Below are positions 16,364 through 23,299 of a stretch of DNA of 34,224 nucleotides, in pieces. Under the pieces are notes generated by a model. That model was not told the origin of the DNA. It made no database searches and was given only the letters and a program-made list of their open reading frames with translations. The DNA comes from Rhodobacter sp. (GTDB lineage Bacteria; Pseudomonadota; Alphaproteobacteria; Rhodobacterales; Rhodobacteraceae). Position 1 is the stretch's first letter, and each line of letters opens with the position of its first letter. Both the position numbers and the translations under genes were made by a program. Location of the stretch: contig JASJCA010000061.1 in NCBI GenBank assembly GCA_030066215.1, positions 1 to 34,224 of the forward strand, written 5' to 3'.

Positions 16364-17132
16364 TCCAATCGCATCCCCTCGCTCGCTGGGATTGGATCGT
16401 CCGATGCAATCCCAAAATGATCAAGGTGGTGAGCCAAACAACGCGCTGCCGCCGTCGTTGCAGGCGAGTGCCGAGTTGCAGTTTCTCTACAATTACCTGA
16501 ACGACCGGTTGTTCGACGGCAAGCTGCCGCATTGCATGGTGGTGTACACCCGCAAGCCGCGATGCTTCGGCTACTTCGCACCTGATCGCTTTCGCAATCT
16601 CGATGGCAAGTTGGTCCCGGAACTGGCGCTCAATCCGACCTATCTGAGCGTCTTCGGTGACCTCGAGGCCTTCAAGACAATGGCGCACGAGCAAGCGCAT
16701 GTCGCTAGGTATTTCTTCGGGCCGCTGAATCGGAATGGCCGCAAATCGAGCACGGGCTATCACGACAAGCACTGGGGCGCAGTCATGCGTCAAATCGGTC
16801 TGATGCCCTCAAACACCGGGAAACCGGGCGGCAAGCAGACCGGATACCAGATGATGGAATACGTCATCGAAGGTGGGTTGTTCGAAAGGGTCTGCACGGA
16901 ACTGCTCGCTTCTGGGTTCAAGCTCATTTGGGGCGACAACATTGCGGTTCGTACGACCCATTCCGGCAGCGACGACGGCGCATGCAGTCATCTCGGCACT
17001 ACGGGCAACGTCAAACCCGCCAAGAAAGACCGGATCAAGTTCACCTGCCCGAGCTGCGCCCTGAACGCCTGGGCCAAGCCGTCGGCCAAGATCGCCTGCG
17101 GCATCTGCAGCCTGATCATGACGTCCCAATGA
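16350..17132 (+). CDS. SprT-like zinc metalloprotein with C-terminal zinc ribbon
   Basis: The protein has up to 260 residues. The SprT-like domain shows LYNYLNDRLFDGKLP, then HEQAH at His113-His117 and a downstream GYHDKHW that would supply the third zinc ligand. The C-terminus has a CxxC...CxxC zinc ribbon (TCPSC ... IACGIC). SprT/Spartan proteins are DNA-associated metallopeptidases; the substrate here is unknown. The start is uncertain: ATG 16350, ATG 16356 or ATG 16404, none with a good ribosome site, which is consistent with coupling to the leader ORF. It heads a run of plus-strand genes that includes the coupling ATPase, so it probably belongs to the transfer module. Its stop overlaps an out-of-frame-neighbour ATG at 17129. 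Confidence 0.88.
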   Translation: MAMPDPIASPRSLGLDRPMQSQNDQGGEPNNALPPSLQASAELQFLYNYLNDRLFDGKLPHCMVVYTRKPRCFGYFAPDRFRNLDGKLVPELALNPTYLSVFGDLEAFKTMAHEQAHVARYFFGPLNRNGRKSSTGYHDKHWGAVMRQIGLMPSNTGKPGGKQTGYQMMEYVIEGGLFERVCTELLASGFKLIWGDNIAVRTTHSGSDDGACSHLGTTGNVKPAKKDRIKFTCPSCALNAWAKPSAKIACGICSLIMTSQ

Positions 17133-17146
17133 GAGAGGAATTCAAG

Positions 17147-18409
17147 ATGAACACTCAAAATACGTCGGGCACCGCGCCGGAGCGCAAGCGAGATTGGTAT
17201 CTGTTGGCCTGCATGGCCGGTCTGCCGCTCTTGGCGGTTGCGATGCTCGGCTTTGGCCTGCACCAGATGGGCACGGCCTCGGGCGGGATCGCCGGTTGGG
17301 TCAAGCTCTTGATCATTTGCGCCGCTGCCTATGCCGCGAGCTATGGCATCCTCCGGCTTTCCATCGACAAGGGCATCCCGCTCTATACCAGAGGTCGCCG
17401 TGCGGCGCCGGTGGTTTGTCTGACGGCCATCCTGCTCATCGGCACGGCGTTTTTTCTGACCACCGCGCCGGGATATGTGATGCCCTCCGTCGTCGAGGCG
17501 GAATTGACCGACCATCAGGATGCGTTCAGCGATTATGCCATCGGACGGGTCGCGGTGGCGGACAAGGCCAAAGACCTCGTCCCGGCCATGCAGTCGATAG
17601 CCGAGGACCTGCAGGCCAAGCATCTTCGCGAGGCAGACACCGGCTATGGCCCGATTGCCCAGGCGCTTGACGCATTGGCGACCCGGGCCAATGGATTGGC
17701 CACGGTCATCACCGGCAGCCTCGGTGTCCGGCAGGGCGTTTTGGACGATATCAATACGCTCCGCGAGGACATGGCCCCGACACTGGCCGATGAGAGTACC
17801 AGCATCTGGGAGCGGCGGGCCGCCCTGCGCCGTCAGCATAGCCAGATGCTCAGCCTGCTGGCGGAGCTGGAACGAGCCATCCCGGTCTCGGTCGTACAAT
17901 CCTATGCCGGAGAGCTGAATGACGGCGTCCTGATCCCGGACCGCGAAGAGGCCAACGCCCGGATCAACCGCGACCTGAGCGGCTATTCCAGCGGTCTGAC
18001 GGTGCTTCTGGCCGAGCAGCGCGGTGTGGCGGGCCCACCGCCGGAGTTCCCGGAAAAGCCCGGATCGCTCGACACCTTCCACTATATGGGGAAATACGCG
18101 CCGATCTTCCTTTTGACCTTTGCCGTCGATCTGATTTTCCCGGTGCTGCTCTTCATGCTGACGCTTTGGACGGTTGCAAGCGTCTCGCCGCCCCCGGCGC
18201 GGGTGCGCAAACCGCGGGTGCAGACCGACACCGACGTTCTGACCGGTCTCAAGGCCATGGATGTCCGCCGTCTGGCACCGCCAGAAGACCCTTCAAGCGA
18301 TGCGGCCGATGACGCCTCGTCACAGGGCAGGGCCGAGGACGATCCGAAACCAGCACCGCCGCTTCCACATCGCAAACCACGCCGTCCGAACGGCAAATCC
18401 AAGTGTTGA
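17147..18409 (+). CDS. Membrane protein of the transfer module
   Basis: The 420-residue protein starts at ATG 17147, supported by GAGAGGAA seven bases upstream; the open frame reaches further upstream inside the SprT-like gene but without reason. Three hydrophobic segments near the N-terminus (about residues 20-42, 52-70 and 88-108) are followed by a long helical, probably extracytoplasmic or cytoplasmic domain (110-300), another membrane segment (about 315-340) and a Pro/Asp-rich, basic-ended tail (PPLPHRKPRRPNGKSK). No family is recognised. The layout suggests an inner-membrane protein working with the coupling ATPase four genes downstream. Confidence 0.82.
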   Translation: MNTQNTSGTAPERKRDWYLLACMAGLPLLAVAMLGFGLHQMGTASGGIAGWVKLLIICAAAYAASYGILRLSIDKGIPLYTRGRRAAPVVCLTAILLIGTAFFLTTAPGYVMPSVVEAELTDHQDAFSDYAIGRVAVADKAKDLVPAMQSIAEDLQAKHLREADTGYGPIAQALDALATRANGLATVITGSLGVRQGVLDDINTLREDMAPTLADESTSIWERRAALRRQHSQMLSLLAELERAIPVSVVQSYAGELNDGVLIPDREEANARINRDLSGYSSGLTVLLAEQRGVAGPPPEFPEKPGSLDTFHYMGKYAPIFLLTFAVDLIFPVLLFMLTLWTVASVSPPPARVRKPRVQTDTDVLTGLKAMDVRRLAPPEDPSSDAADDASSQGRAEDDPKPAPPLPHRKPRRPNGKSKC

Positions 18410-18421
18410 GGAGGAAACAAG

Positions 18422-18985
18422 ATGCCGATTGATATCAACACATTGCCTGTCTCAGGCCAGGTTCTGTTCGGCGCGGCGTTCTGGGGTGCCATATCGGCTC
18501 TGGCGCTGGGGCCGATGGTTGCAGACAGGTCCATGAAACAGCTTGGCTGGAGCCAAATCTGCGAGACCGAGATTGCCGCAGAGATCGAGGCGATGAAGCC
18601 CGTTGTGCGCCAGACGCCAAAAGTCGGCTGTGAAACGCTACTGGGTATCGCAGAAGGTCTTGTTGCGCCGTCACAGCGCCTCGGATCGTGCGACGGGGCC
18701 ATGGGCGCGTTCATCGACGGCCTGTCCGACCTAGCAGCCGAGTTGGACCCGGTCGCCCGCGCCGAAGAGGCTGCCAGAGAAGCCGCCAATCGCCGCTTGG
18801 AGCGGTCGGCTGAACGTTCCGAGACAAGATGCAGATGCGCCGCCTCGGTGGTGGCCTCCGACAGGCTCCGCTGGGGGCTTTATGCCGGATCGCTGCGGGT
18901 TTTCGGCAAAGGCACCGAGGCGTTGACCGCCGATCTGACCCAGGCGCTGCACCAATCCGCTTGCGCGATGAAACCGGAGGGCTGA
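18422..18985 (+). CDS. Small membrane-anchored hypothetical protein
   Basis: This 187-residue protein has one N-terminal hydrophobic segment (VLFGAAFWGAISALALGP), then a helical domain containing cysteine pairs (ICETE, GCETLL, GSCDG, TRCRC) and an Arg/Glu-rich coiled stretch (EEAAREAANRRLERSAERSE). A strong GAGGAGGAA site precedes the ATG, and the gene follows the previous stop by 12 bp. The anchor and periplasm-style cysteines suggest an envelope protein of the transfer cluster. No family is recognised. Confidence 0.8.
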   Translation: MPIDINTLPVSGQVLFGAAFWGAISALALGPMVADRSMKQLGWSQICETEIAAEIEAMKPVVRQTPKVGCETLLGIAEGLVAPSQRLGSCDGAMGAFIDGLSDLAAELDPVARAEEAAREAANRRLERSAERSETRCRCAASVVASDRLRWGLYAGSLRVFGKGTEALTADLTQALHQSACAMKPEG

Positions 18986-18988
18986 ACG

Positions 18989-19363
18989 ATGATCTTTGGC
19001 ACCTACCGCTTCGTCGCAGGCGGCGTCGAGACGCAGAACGACACTTATATGCTGCAAAATATCACGGCGATATCGGCCCGCCGCCCGTTCCTGGGCGCAG
19101 GGCTCTCCATCGCCGCTTTGCTGGCCGGATTCGGCGCGGCCTTCCACGACCTTCTGTTTGCCCACGAATGGGCAATCCTGGGCGGGATTTGTACCGCGCT
19201 GACTGGGGTTAGCCTCTGGCTCGGGCGGCTTCAGCTCTTGAGCCGCGATCTGCGCGGGCTCGATCTCGGCACCGCGCTCTATGGCTCCTATCGCCATCTC
19301 AACCGCCTGCGCAGGGAAACCGCCGCCGCCATCCACGTCGCCCGCAAAGAGGACAGGTCATGA
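18989..19363 (+). CDS. Small membrane protein, DUF6232-like
   Basis: The 124-residue protein starts three bases after the previous stop, with GGAGGG ahead of the ATG. The N-terminus has a short beta pattern (TQNDTYMLQNITAIS) that recalls DUF6232-type proteins, in which a strand region precedes two membrane helices. Two hydrophobic segments follow (LSIAALLAGFGAAF and WAILGGICTALTGVSLWLG), then a basic helix. The role is unknown; its place in the operon suggests a membrane accessory to the coupling ATPase. Confidence 0.78.
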   Translation: MIFGTYRFVAGGVETQNDTYMLQNITAISARRPFLGAGLSIAALLAGFGAAFHDLLFAHEWAILGGICTALTGVSLWLGRLQLLSRDLRGLDLGTALYGSYRHLNRLRRETAAAIHVARKEDRS

Positions 19364-19417
19364 GACCAGGACATGAACTCCGAACCAGCGATGTGCTCAG
19401 TGTCTAGGGAGACAGAC

Positions 19418-19756
19418 ATGACATTCCAAAAGCGGTCGCATCCAGCCCCCACCGTATCGGGCTGGTCGGAACTTGGGTCGGTGATCGCGGTGAACGCGCG
19501 GTTGCTCCTCGCGGCCCTCTTCGTGGTCGTCGCCCGGCAGCTCTGGCCGGACAGCCCTGAGTGGTACGGCTTTGGGTTGATCAGCATCTGCCTTGTTGGT
19601 GCCTCTGTCGCCCTAGCTATCGACGGTTTCCGCGAGATGCTTCGGGGCCTGGCGCGCAAGCGCACGGTGGAGAGCCAAACCAAGGACGCTGTGGAGACGA
19701 AGCTCTCCCGTCCGGTGTCGACGGATGTGTTGCGCGATGCGGGCATGAAGCGATGA
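19418..19756 (+). CDS. Two-helix membrane protein, candidate detached anchor of the coupling ATPase
   Basis: The start at 19418 is supported by AGGGAG six bases upstream; the longer frame from 19373 adds 15 residues without a ribosome site. The 112-residue protein has two hydrophobic segments at about 21-38 and 50-68 (LLLAALFVVVARQLW and GLISICLVGASVALAI) separated by a short loop, and then a charged cytoplasmic tail. VirD4/TraG proteins begin with just such a two-helix anchor. The stop overlaps the ATG of the ATPase gene (ATGA), so the two are made together. Its role as anchor for the ATPase is inferred. Confidence 0.75.
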   Translation: MTFQKRSHPAPTVSGWSELGSVIAVNARLLLAALFVVVARQLWPDSPEWYGFGLISICLVGASVALAIDGFREMLRGLARKRTVESQTKDAVETKLSRPVSTDVLRDAGMKR

Positions 19757-21147
19757 GCGTAAACCTCGAAATCCGCCGAATTCTCGGCCTTGAGGAGGAT
19801 GGCGGCGAGATCATGGAGCCGGACAACACCTCCTCCGGCCTGGTCATCGGCGGCATCGGGTCCGGCAAGACCACCTGCGCCATTGTGCCTGCGGTACAGG
19901 CGATGATCGCGGATCGAGATCGTGGCCTGATCCTCAATGACGCCAAGAACGGCGAGATCGCCAGCCAGATCGGCGACATGGCCAAGAAACTGGGCCGCAA
20001 GTTTGGAGCCATTGATCCGTTCAATGCGCTTGGGGAAGATTTCCCCCACAAGATCAGGGTCAACGAACTCTCCGGCCTGGTGACGGCCTATCAGCAAGGC
20101 GATCCGGGCCTGCCTTTCCTGATCAAGGGTGTGACGCAGACGCTTGTGCCAGAGCCTGATAATGACCAACGGAATTTCTATTGGCGCGAAGAACCGCGCC
20201 TGAGGCTCAAGTTCGGTCTACTCACGCTGCTGAAACGAAGCTCGGCACTCTGCACGCTGGGCGGATTGGCAGGCATCATCACGGACACCCACATCTTCGA
20301 CAAGATGACCGACATCGCAGCCGAAGAAGCGGAAGAACGTCCACTTCGCGCAGTGGCCTCGCAAATCCGCGAAATGCGTGAGCGCAATCCCGAGCATCAT
20401 TTCCAGCACATGGGGGCCGCGATCTCCGCACTGGACCTCTTCGACGAAGGTCCTCTGCATGAGGCTGGGTTCTGCGCGGATGTCACGCACGAAGAACTCA
20501 TAGCGGACAACTGGATCGTGTGTTCCGTCACGCCCGCGCGCTTCATCGAACAGATCGGCACCTATTCCGCCGTGCACTTCAACACGCTCTTGGGCCTACA
20601 GTTGACCGGCAAATATGGCCGCTCGGATTTTATCGTCGACGAAGCGCCGTCAGGGCCTTTCCATCCGTTTTTCCGCGATCTGAATACCATACGCGGCACC
20701 GGCGGGCGCATCCTGCTGGCCGGGGTCTCCAGAGCCGCCTTTATCAAGCGTTACGGCGAAAAAGTATTCGCTATGGCCGAGGAGAACTGCCGGGTCAAAC
20801 AGTACCTGCAGGTGGCCACCCCGGAGGAGGCCGAGCGCATCGTCAAAGCCGCCGGAGAGGAAAAGACGGTTAGCAACACGGTCGGGCTGAATTCGGACAA
20901 GACCGAGTTCTCCAACACGATCAACACCGGCAAGCAATCGCGCCTGACGGTTGACGGTCTAATGAACATGAAGCGGTCCGATCAGGTGATCCAGGTGGCC
21001 GGAGTCGGCACATTCGTCCGGCCCAAGGTCTGCCAGAACCAGATCGCGCCGACATGCTTCATGCTGTCGGATAATCACGTAGAGCGCGGGCGGCTAGAGC
21101 CGGACCCGAAAGTGACATTGCCCACCGGACGGGAGGGCGAAACATGA
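19753..21147 (+). CDS. VirD4/TraG-like type IV coupling ATPase lacking its own membrane anchor
   Basis: The 464-residue protein starts at ATG 19753; the frame is open upstream only by chance over the neighbour. Walker A is GGIGSGKT at 33-40 and Walker B ends in Asp296-Glu297 (DFIVDEAP). The layout matches VirD4/TraG/TrwB coupling proteins: an ATPase ring with an inserted helical domain between the two Walker motifs (about 130-250). The usual two N-terminal membrane helices are absent, while the preceding overlapping gene encodes two. Coupling proteins feed the relaxase-bound DNA strand into a type IV channel. Neither a relaxase nor channel genes are visible in the window. Confidence 0.9.
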   Translation: MSVNLEIRRILGLEEDGGEIMEPDNTSSGLVIGGIGSGKTTCAIVPAVQAMIADRDRGLILNDAKNGEIASQIGDMAKKLGRKFGAIDPFNALGEDFPHKIRVNELSGLVTAYQQGDPGLPFLIKGVTQTLVPEPDNDQRNFYWREEPRLRLKFGLLTLLKRSSALCTLGGLAGIITDTHIFDKMTDIAAEEAEERPLRAVASQIREMRERNPEHHFQHMGAAISALDLFDEGPLHEAGFCADVTHEELIADNWIVCSVTPARFIEQIGTYSAVHFNTLLGLQLTGKYGRSDFIVDEAPSGPFHPFFRDLNTIRGTGGRILLAGVSRAAFIKRYGEKVFAMAEENCRVKQYLQVATPEEAERIVKAAGEEKTVSNTVGLNSDKTEFSNTINTGKQSRLTVDGLMNMKRSDQVIQVAGVGTFVRPKVCQNQIAPTCFMLSDNHVERGRLEPDPKVTLPTGREGET

Positions 21148-21392
21148 GGTTTGTCCGTTTCTTCCTCTGGGTGGTGCCATTGGCCGTTGTGCTGTTGCTC
21201 TGGAACGGCGCCGGATCGCTTTACGTCATCAGGAACTACGAATTCCTCAACAATGGCGATCCATACAATCCATTTGCCACCCGGTACTACACCAGCTGCA
21301 CCTTCACGAATTTCCGCGACACGGTCACCGTTCCCGCCAGAGGTGGGCGCTGTGGCTGGATACGGGTCTTCTGGGCCGGAGGTGCATCATGA
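21144..21392 (+). CDS. Small single-pass envelope protein
   Basis: The 82-residue protein starts with ATG 21144, four bases before the end of the coupling ATPase gene, with a GGGAGG site upstream. A hydrophobic segment at residues 5-20 (RFFLWVVPLAVVLLLW) acts as signal or anchor, followed by about 60 residues with two cysteines (SCTF and RCGW) that could pair outside the cytoplasm. It ends the coupled run of transfer-module genes. No family is recognised. Confidence 0.75.
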   Translation: MRFVRFFLWVVPLAVVLLLWNGAGSLYVIRNYEFLNNGDPYNPFATRYYTSCTFTNFRDTVTVPARGGRCGWIRVFWAGGAS

Positions 21393-21397
21393 CCGGA

Positions 21398-21688
21398 TCA
21401 GTGTACCGAACGGATGTATTGCGCCTCTACAGGCTCCGGGATGCGCGGTCTGAGACCAAGCTTGCGCGTCAATTCAACCCGCGCCTTGGCCTTCAGGCAG
21501 TCGAGGATCAGGTCTTGCTCGATCTTGCCGTCGGCGATCAACCCGTCGCAATGCGCCCGGTCGCCACTCGCAAAGACCCGGTAGGGTGCAATGGCTTCCC
21601 AAAATCCGGGGTAATCCTTCGGTTCCAGCCAGTCCGCAACGTCTTCAATGTCTTCAAAAATAACCATCATAACAGAATACCACACCAT
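21398..21688 (-). CDS. Small acidic hypothetical protein
   Basis: The protein-like part starts at one of three methionines (21688, 21670 or 21667); the frame is open to 21778 but that part overlaps the next plus-strand gene and reads poorly. It gives about 90-97 residues, with an acidic N-terminus (IFEDIEDVADWLEPKDY) and a helical C-terminus (LILDCLKAKARVELTRKLG). No family is recognised. It is tail-to-tail with 21144-21392 and divergent from 21730-22203. No good ribosome site was seen. Confidence 0.6.
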   Translation of the reverse strand: MVWYSVMMVIFEDIEDVADWLEPKDYPGFWEAIAPYRVFASGDRAHCDGLIADGKIEQDLILDCLKAKARVELTRKLGLRPRIPEPVEAQYIRSVH

Positions 21689-21729
21689 TGTTTTGAAACG
21701 CAAATTTTCGAGGTTAGGAGGGCTGGGCA

Positions 21730-22203
21730 ATGAGTTTCGCCACCGAACGTGCGATGCAGGAGATGTATTGTGGCGCAATCAAGGAAAAGACCATCCGGAT
21801 GCTACAGCATGACGTGGATTGGCGTCGGTTCCGGGCGAATTCGGAAAGGGCCATCGCACGCACCGCCGAAGAAAACGAAAGCTACAAAACCGACTATGTG
21901 CTGCGCGTCGGCAAGGCGCGAGAAGAACTTCTGCGCAAGGCCGGGTCGCTCACTCACGAACACCCGACACCGGTCGGCACCGACAGGTTCGACGGCGACA
22001 GGATCAACCGGCTGGCTCAGACCAAGGTTCGCGATGACCATGAACGGACCCTGCTTGCAATCCTGAACGACGAAATAACTGGCTATGAGGACATCGAGGA
22101 AAGCATCCGCGCCCGTGAACACTTTAGAGGCGGTCCAACGAAAGAGTTCAAGAGAACGACGGATCGCCGAAGTGGCCGGGACCGTCGCATGCCCGAGAGG
22201 TGA
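21730..22203 (+). CDS. Hypothetical protein, highly charged and helical
   Basis: A GGAGGG site eight bases before the ATG supports the start. The 157 residues are mostly charged, with an amphipathic helical first half (ERAMQEMYCGAIKEKTI) and a basic C-terminal tail (KRTTDRRSGRDRRMPER) that might bind nucleic acid or act as a recruitment tail. No recognised family, signal peptide or membrane segment. It belongs to the plus-strand run between the coupling ATPase and the recombinase. Confidence 0.72.
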   Translation: MSFATERAMQEMYCGAIKEKTIRMLQHDVDWRRFRANSERAIARTAEENESYKTDYVLRVGKAREELLRKAGSLTHEHPTPVGTDRFDGDRINRLAQTKVRDDHERTLLAILNDEITGYEDIEESIRAREHFRGGPTKEFKRTTDRRSGRDRRMPER

Positions 22204-22295
22204 TTGCCCGCGAATGATCAATCCGACGCGCCAAAATCGCCAATTAGGGCAGCAATTATGACCGAAGGATCAACGACAGAAAGGAAGGAAAGAAA

Positions 22296-22913
22296 ATGAC
22301 CACCGAATTTGCAGACCCGAAACGTATGGAGGCGCGCACCGCGCCGCATGCTCAGCGGATGACCGACAGCCAGTTTGATGAGACTTGGGACATGGCCGGT
22401 ATTTTGCGCCGTGGTATCCAGAAATCCGGCAAGTTCGCCGAAAAGCTCGACCATCAGTCAATTGCCTTTGCGCTCGGCCAGAAGATTTCCAAAGAACAGG
22501 CTGAACTGGTCCTACGCGATCAGTATGAGGCGCGCTACGGCGAAACCATGAGGCAGACCCTGGACGGATTGCACGACCGGGAAACCATACTGCGTGAAGC
22601 GGGAGGCGACCAAGCACTCTACTACGCGGGCACGGTTGAAACCCTGATCAGCGACGGCGACACGATGCCCTTTTACAAGGCCTTTGATGCCGCTGCCGTC
22701 GATATGGCGCGCCAGCACGGGATCACCGAGACGGGCGCAAAATCAATGATGAAGGATGCGTTTCAGAAAGCCCGGAACCGCGATCTCTACGAAACCGGCA
22801 AGGCGTTGGAAGAACAACACCATAAGCCGGTGCGCGAAGCCGAGAACACCGCGCGCCGGGCTAAAAATCCCAGGGCGCGTCAAGCGAACCGGCAGATGGG
22901 ACCCGCGAGGTAA
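22296..22913 (+). CDS. Hypothetical protein of the mobile element
   Basis: The 205-residue, helical protein has an AAGGAAAG site just before the ATG. A middle section (FALGQKISKEQAELVLRDQYE and MRQTLDGLHDRETIL) reads like an all-helical fold; the C-terminus is basic (ENTARRAKNPRARQANRQ). There is no membrane segment. A DNA-associated role such as an accessory of transfer or partition is conceivable from the basic tail, but not shown. No family is recognised. Confidence 0.72.
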   Translation: MTTEFADPKRMEARTAPHAQRMTDSQFDETWDMAGILRRGIQKSGKFAEKLDHQSIAFALGQKISKEQAELVLRDQYEARYGETMRQTLDGLHDRETILREAGGDQALYYAGTVETLISDGDTMPFYKAFDAAAVDMARQHGITETGAKSMMKDAFQKARNRDLYETGKALEEQHHKPVREAENTARRAKNPRARQANRQMGPAR

Positions 22914-23011
22914 TACGCTGGTATGATTGAAGAATTTTTCTTGCGCGCGAACCACAGCTTGGTGTAACGACCAGGCATTTTGCACGCAAGATTGATGACA
23001 TGAGGCATTTG

Positions 23012-23299
23012 ATGACCGAGCAAAGACCGATTGAAAAACCCGCTCAAGGGGCGCTGGCCCTCCGCTTCGACTGGGAGGACTGGCTGCCCTATTTGGCGGA
23101 CAGCGAACTCTCAGAAGATCAAAAGCGTGAGTTCATCGAGTCGCTCTGGGCGATTGTCATGGGCTTTGTCGATCTGGGCTTCCACCTCAATCCGACGGCA
23201 GAAATCTGTGGAGAAACCATCGATCTGAGGGCCGTGCTGGAGGCCGCCGTGCTAAACTCGAACCAAAACGCGAAGACAAGAAGGGAGGCGGCGGAATGA
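23012..23299 (+). CDS. Small acidic protein coupled to the large recombinase
   Basis: The start at 23012 is preferred over an ATG at 23000 because GAGG sits six bases before it. The 95-residue product is acidic and helical with a Trp/Asp-rich stretch (DWEDWLPYLADSELSED). Its stop overlaps the recombinase ATG by the ATGA arrangement, so the two are made together. A partner or directionality role for the recombinase is possible but not shown. Confidence 0.75.
   Translation: MTEQRPIEKPAQGALALRFDWEDWLPYLADSELSEDQKREFIESLWAIVMGFVDLGFHLNPTAEICGETIDLRAVLEAAVLNSNQNAKTRREAAE

Noticed and set aside
16928..17146. Upstream extension of the 420-residue membrane protein into the SprT-like gene
   Set aside because: The extension reads as a shadow of the zinc ribbon region, while ATG 17147 has a good ribosome site.
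16988..18082. Minus-strand open frame of 364 residues across the membrane protein gene
   Set aside because: It overlaps a well supported plus-strand gene with a ribosome site and membrane segments; its own composition is low-complexity.
19561..19752. N-terminal extension of the coupling ATPase frame
   Set aside because: This part reads as an Arg/Cys-rich shadow of the preceding membrane protein; ATG 19753 gives a proper start and an ATGA overlap.
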